Positions 9,175-11,509 of a stretch of 11,509 nucleotides of DNA are shown here, in pieces. Origin of the DNA: Planctomycetota bacterium (GTDB taxonomy: Bacteria > Planctomycetota > Phycisphaerae > WQYP01); contig JAMDCX010000097.1 in NCBI GenBank assembly GCA_023489375.1, positions 1 to 11,509 of the forward strand, read 5' to 3'. A model generated the notes under the pieces. The model had not been told where the DNA came from, ran no database searches, and saw nothing but the letters and a program-made list of their open reading frames with translations. Position 1 is the stretch's first letter. Each line of letters begins with the position of its first letter. The translations under genes and the position numbers were made by a program.

Positions 9175-9185
9175 TTTGATATAAT
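9158..9185 (+). promoter_or_regulatory. Candidate promoter of the ftsL-ftsI unit
   Basis: TATAAT at 9180-9185 is a perfect -10 box. The -35 position 16 bases upstream reads TCATTG, a weak match, and is overlapped by the palindrome at 9155-9174. Transcription would start near 9192, so the ATG at 9191 cannot serve a transcript from this promoter. Confidence 0.55.
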
Positions 9186-9256
9186 CTGATATGTTATTGG
9201 TGTTTGGCATAGTGCCGACGTGTAATCAGGATGATGAATTATTCCAATTTACAAGC

Positions 9257-9565
9257 ATGGATGGCAGCCCAAGCATGTTTAAAATTATTACTTGTCTGAT
9301 CGTATTTTTTTTTATAGCCGCATTAGTGTTTATAATTCGGCAAAAAAGACTGGACCTTACCAGCCAGTCCGCACAGATATCCGCACAAATCGCCCGAAAG
9401 CGGCAGATACTGTGGGATCAACAGACGAAAATCGCCGCGGAAACCAATCCTCAAACATTGCTGTTGAAACTCCGGACGCAGCGGGCCGCATCGGCTACAA
9501 CCCAGGCAGCGGCTAAACACGGTGGCATTATGATTTACGCCACGCCGGTGTTTAAAGGATATTGA
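9257..9565 (+). CDS. ftsL: FtsL-like cell-division protein
   Basis: A 102-residue single-pass protein: a short N-terminus, a membrane span at about residues 10-27 (IITCLIVFFFIAALVFII), a basic RQKR stop, then a helical, Gln-rich stretch suited to a coiled coil (about 30-70) ending in the AETNPQTLLLKL segment often seen near the end of FtsL. FtsL pairs with FtsB/DivIC and FtsQ/DivIB and activates FtsWI at the septum. Identification rests on topology, length and the ftsI gene 64 bp downstream; FtsL sequences themselves are poorly conserved. The frame opens at ATG 9191, but that is one base before the expected transcript start, so 9257 (or 9275) is preferred. Neither has a clear ribosome site. 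The usual upstream partner rsmH is not next to it, so the division cluster is split here. Confidence 0.68.
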   Translation: MDGSPSMFKIITCLIVFFFIAALVFIIRQKRLDLTSQSAQISAQIARKRQILWDQQTKIAAETNPQTLLLKLRTQRAASATTQAAAKHGGIMIYATPVFKGY

Positions 9566-9629
9566 TTGGATCCCGGGATCGACCAGACGTAAAGAAAAAA
9601 CCACCGCTCGGATACAGGTGTAATAAAAG

Positions 9630-11509
9630 ATGGCGGAAAAAAGTAATAACCCAATACGATCGTTGCAAAGAGTGGATCGTCTGTCTACCGTGGTGCTGTT
9701 CGTTTCCGCGGCGCTGTTGATTGGATTGTCGGGGCGGGTGTTGTGGCTCCAAACGCATGTCACCCGCGCCGATACTGGTAGTCTGCAATCACAACATGAC
9801 GTCCGTGTGACGCTTATGGCGCGTCGCGCCTCGATTTACACCGCCGATTCCACATTGATCGCCGGAAGCGTGCGCATTTACAACATGTTTGCCGATCCCG
9901 GTTATATCTTTGATCCACAAGGCAACCTTAACGCCCTGGCCGGCGCACCATTGGCGGCCTCCCGCCAAATCATGGCCCAAGCCGTGGGGCGACTTCTCAA
10001 TGAAAATCCGCAGGATTTTTTAGCCTGGCTTAAAAGTCGGCTGTATTATGCCAATGGCAGCCTGCGGCGTTTCATCTGGCTGAAACGTGGCGCCGACCAT
10101 ACTTTTCACCATCGTTTTGAAACCATCAAACGCGCTTTGATCCTTCGCTCCCGCCAGGCGCTACGCGATCATCATCCCAATTTGGCGCAGGAATATTTTC
10201 ATGCTCTGGATGGAATCGGTTTTATTCTTTCCACACGTCGCGTTTATCCGCTGGGAAATTTTGCCGGGCAGGTTATCGGCTTTGCCAACTCCAAAGATGG
10301 TCTTAACGGCCTTGAAGAACAATTAAATTCTCTGCTGGTGGGGCGCAACGGTCAGGCGGTTTATGTGAAAGATGCCGCGGCACGGGCGCTGTGGATCAAG
10401 AAAAAAGGTTACCGCCTGCCCAGCGACGGTATGCGGGTCTGGTTGACATTGGATACCACCATTCAGCAGATTGCCCAGTATGAACTGGACAAAGCCGGCA
10501 AAGCCTTTAAAGATCGCAGCGCCGTAGCCATTGTGATGAATCCATGGAATGGAGACATCCTGGCCATGGCCAATTATCCACCTCTTAATCCCAATACCTG
10601 GGAGAAAACACCGGAAAATTTCTGGCGGAATCGCGCGGTAACGGACCCTTATGAACCTGGTTCCGTGTTCAAACCTTTTAATCTTTCCTGGGCACTGAAA
10701 AATCATGTCGTTACGTTAAATACTGTTTTTGACACCTATAATGGCCGATACCGCGATCCCACCGGCCGGCTTATTAAAGATGTTGGAGGCTGGCCGAAAC
10801 TGACTGTGGAAAATATTCTGGTGTATTCCAGTAATATTGGCATGACACAGATTGGCTGGAAGATGGGTATTCCCATGGAATATCAGGCGATTCATGCGTT
10901 TGGCTTCGGACGAATGACCGGCTGTATTTTGCCGGGCGAATCCCCCGGCATCGTGCGCCCGGAACCCCAATGGACTAAAGGAATGGAGACCAGTGTGTCC
11001 TTCGGCTACGGTATTGCCGTTACGCCGTTGCAACTTTGCCGCGGTTTGTGCGCTATCGCCAACGGTGGTTGGCTGCCGACGCCGCAGATTATCAAAGCTG
11101 TGGAAGTGAGTCCCGGAAAACTGGAAACCTGGTCCCAGATCGCCGGACCACAAAAATGGGAAAAAATTGTTCCACGGACTATTGAAAAAGAGGTGCGTAT
11201 GGCCATGGAGCAGGTTATGGTTCGCGGAACCGGTCAATATGCCATTTCTCCACTGTACCGGTTGTTTGGAAAAACCGGTACGGCTAATCTGGCCGTTGCC
11301 GGTCAGGATGGCTATCACGCCCATCAATATAATGCCACCTTCATCGCCGGCGGCCCGCTGCCGGTGCCACGCCTGGTGTGTGTGGTATCGGCACACGAGC
11401 CGGACCCGCATCTGGGGCATTATGGTGGTACGGTCGCCGGCCCGGCCTGTTCCAAAATTCTTACGCGTGCCCTGCAATATCTTCAAGTGCCGCCCGATCA
11501 AGGACCAAA
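9630..11509 (+). CDS. ftsI: Peptidoglycan transpeptidase FtsI/PBP2-type (3' end outside window)
   Basis: Class B penicillin-binding protein, the septal D,D-transpeptidase that cross-links peptidoglycan with FtsW. The frame is open for 626 codons from ATG 9630 to the window edge. AGGTG nine bases upstream serves as ribosome site. Order of parts: a basic cytoplasmic tail, a membrane span at about 18-35, a dimerisation region beginning near residue 64, and the transpeptidase domain with S345-V-F-K (in EPGSVFKPF), S400-S-N (in YSSNIG) and K548-T-G (in FGKTGTA), all three active-site motifs intact. The usual RGxIxDRNGxxLA entry motif is degenerate here (RRASIYTADSTLIA, 65-78). Position directly after ftsL supports the division rather than elongation role. 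Whether PASTA domains follow cannot be seen. Confidence 0.92.
   Translation, partial: MAEKSNNPIRSLQRVDRLSTVVLFVSAALLIGLSGRVLWLQTHVTRADTGSLQSQHDVRVTLMARRASIYTADSTLIAGSVRIYNMFADPGYIFDPQGNLNALAGAPLAASRQIMAQAVGRLLNENPQDFLAWLKSRLYYANGSLRRFIWLKRGADHTFHHRFETIKRALILRSRQALRDHHPNLAQEYFHALDGIGFILSTRRVYPLGNFAGQVIGFANSKDGLNGLEEQLNSLLVGRNGQAVYVKDAAARALWIKKKGYRLPSDGMRVWLTLDTTIQQIAQYELDKAGKAFKDRSAVAIVMNPWNGDILAMANYPPLNPNTWEKTPENFWRNRAVTDPYEPGSVFKPFNLSWALKNHVVTLNTVFDTYNGRYRDPTGRLIKDVGGWPKLTVENILVYSSNIGMTQIGWKMGIPMEYQAIHAFGFGRMTGCILPGESPGIVRPEPQWTKGMETSVSFGYGIAVTPLQLCRGLCAIANGGWLPTPQIIKAVEVSPGKLETWSQIAGPQKWEKIVPRTIEKEVRMAMEQVMVRGTGQYAISPLYRLFGKTGTANLAVAGQDGYHAHQYNATFIAGGPLPVPRLVCVVSAHEPDPHLGHYGGTVAGPACSKILTRALQYLQVPPDQGP

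Noticed and set aside
9191..9256. Upstream extension of ftsL from ATG 9191
   Set aside because: This ATG is five bases beyond a perfect -10 box and has no ribosome site. The added residues are not typical of FtsL. It would be restored if transcription starts further upstream.
10716..11501. 261-codon minus-strand open frame
   Set aside because: It is entirely antisense to the catalytic domain of ftsI, whose motifs are unmistakable.

Overview
The window looks like bacterial chromosome of moderate GC content, with Shine-Dalgarno sites, a Tat lipoprotein and a classical ftsL-ftsI pair. Gene content (a GxGYxYP-family exported protein, a clostridial-type pyruvate phosphate dikinase, a group II intron, long intergenic gaps) is compatible with a Planctomycetota/PVC-type or related Gram-negative-type bacterium. 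That placement is inference only; no taxonomic marker gene is present.

Layout from left to right. Positions 2-91 hold the last 29 codons of an unrecognised + strand gene. Positions 132-1372 (minus strand) are a group II intron. Its 5' ribozyme region and domains V/VI are recognisable, but its maturase gene (214-924) is wrecked: a nonsense codon near the N-terminus, and the reverse-transcriptase core replaced by a ~120-bp segment bounded by a 12-bp inverted repeat. A Tat-exported lipoprotein of the GxGYxYP family follows (1646-3583, +). Convergent to it is proA (3805-5124, minus). A 615-bp gap then contains a 267-bp MITE-like element (5281-5547) with 32-bp imperfect terminal inverted repeats and further nested inverted repeats. 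After a strong bidirectional terminator comes ppdK (5743-8409, minus), with a good promoter at 8500-8527. A hairpin-rich non-coding stretch (about 8530-9150) separates ppdK from a divergent cell-division pair on the + strand: an FtsL-like protein (9257-9565) and an FtsI/PBP2-type transpeptidase (9630 to beyond the window end).

Functionally this is mostly housekeeping: proline synthesis, PEP/pyruvate interconversion and septal peptidoglycan synthesis, plus one exported protein of probable carbohydrate function. The genes do not form one pathway. The accessory interest lies in the mobile-element material. The intron and the MITE-like element each stop a few bases from a copy of the same short GC-rich hairpin repeat (about 1373-1396 and 5550-5574). 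A 15-bp motif is also shared by the regions upstream of the GxGYxYP gene and proA. I saw no CRISPR array, rRNA, convincing tRNA or complete transposase gene.
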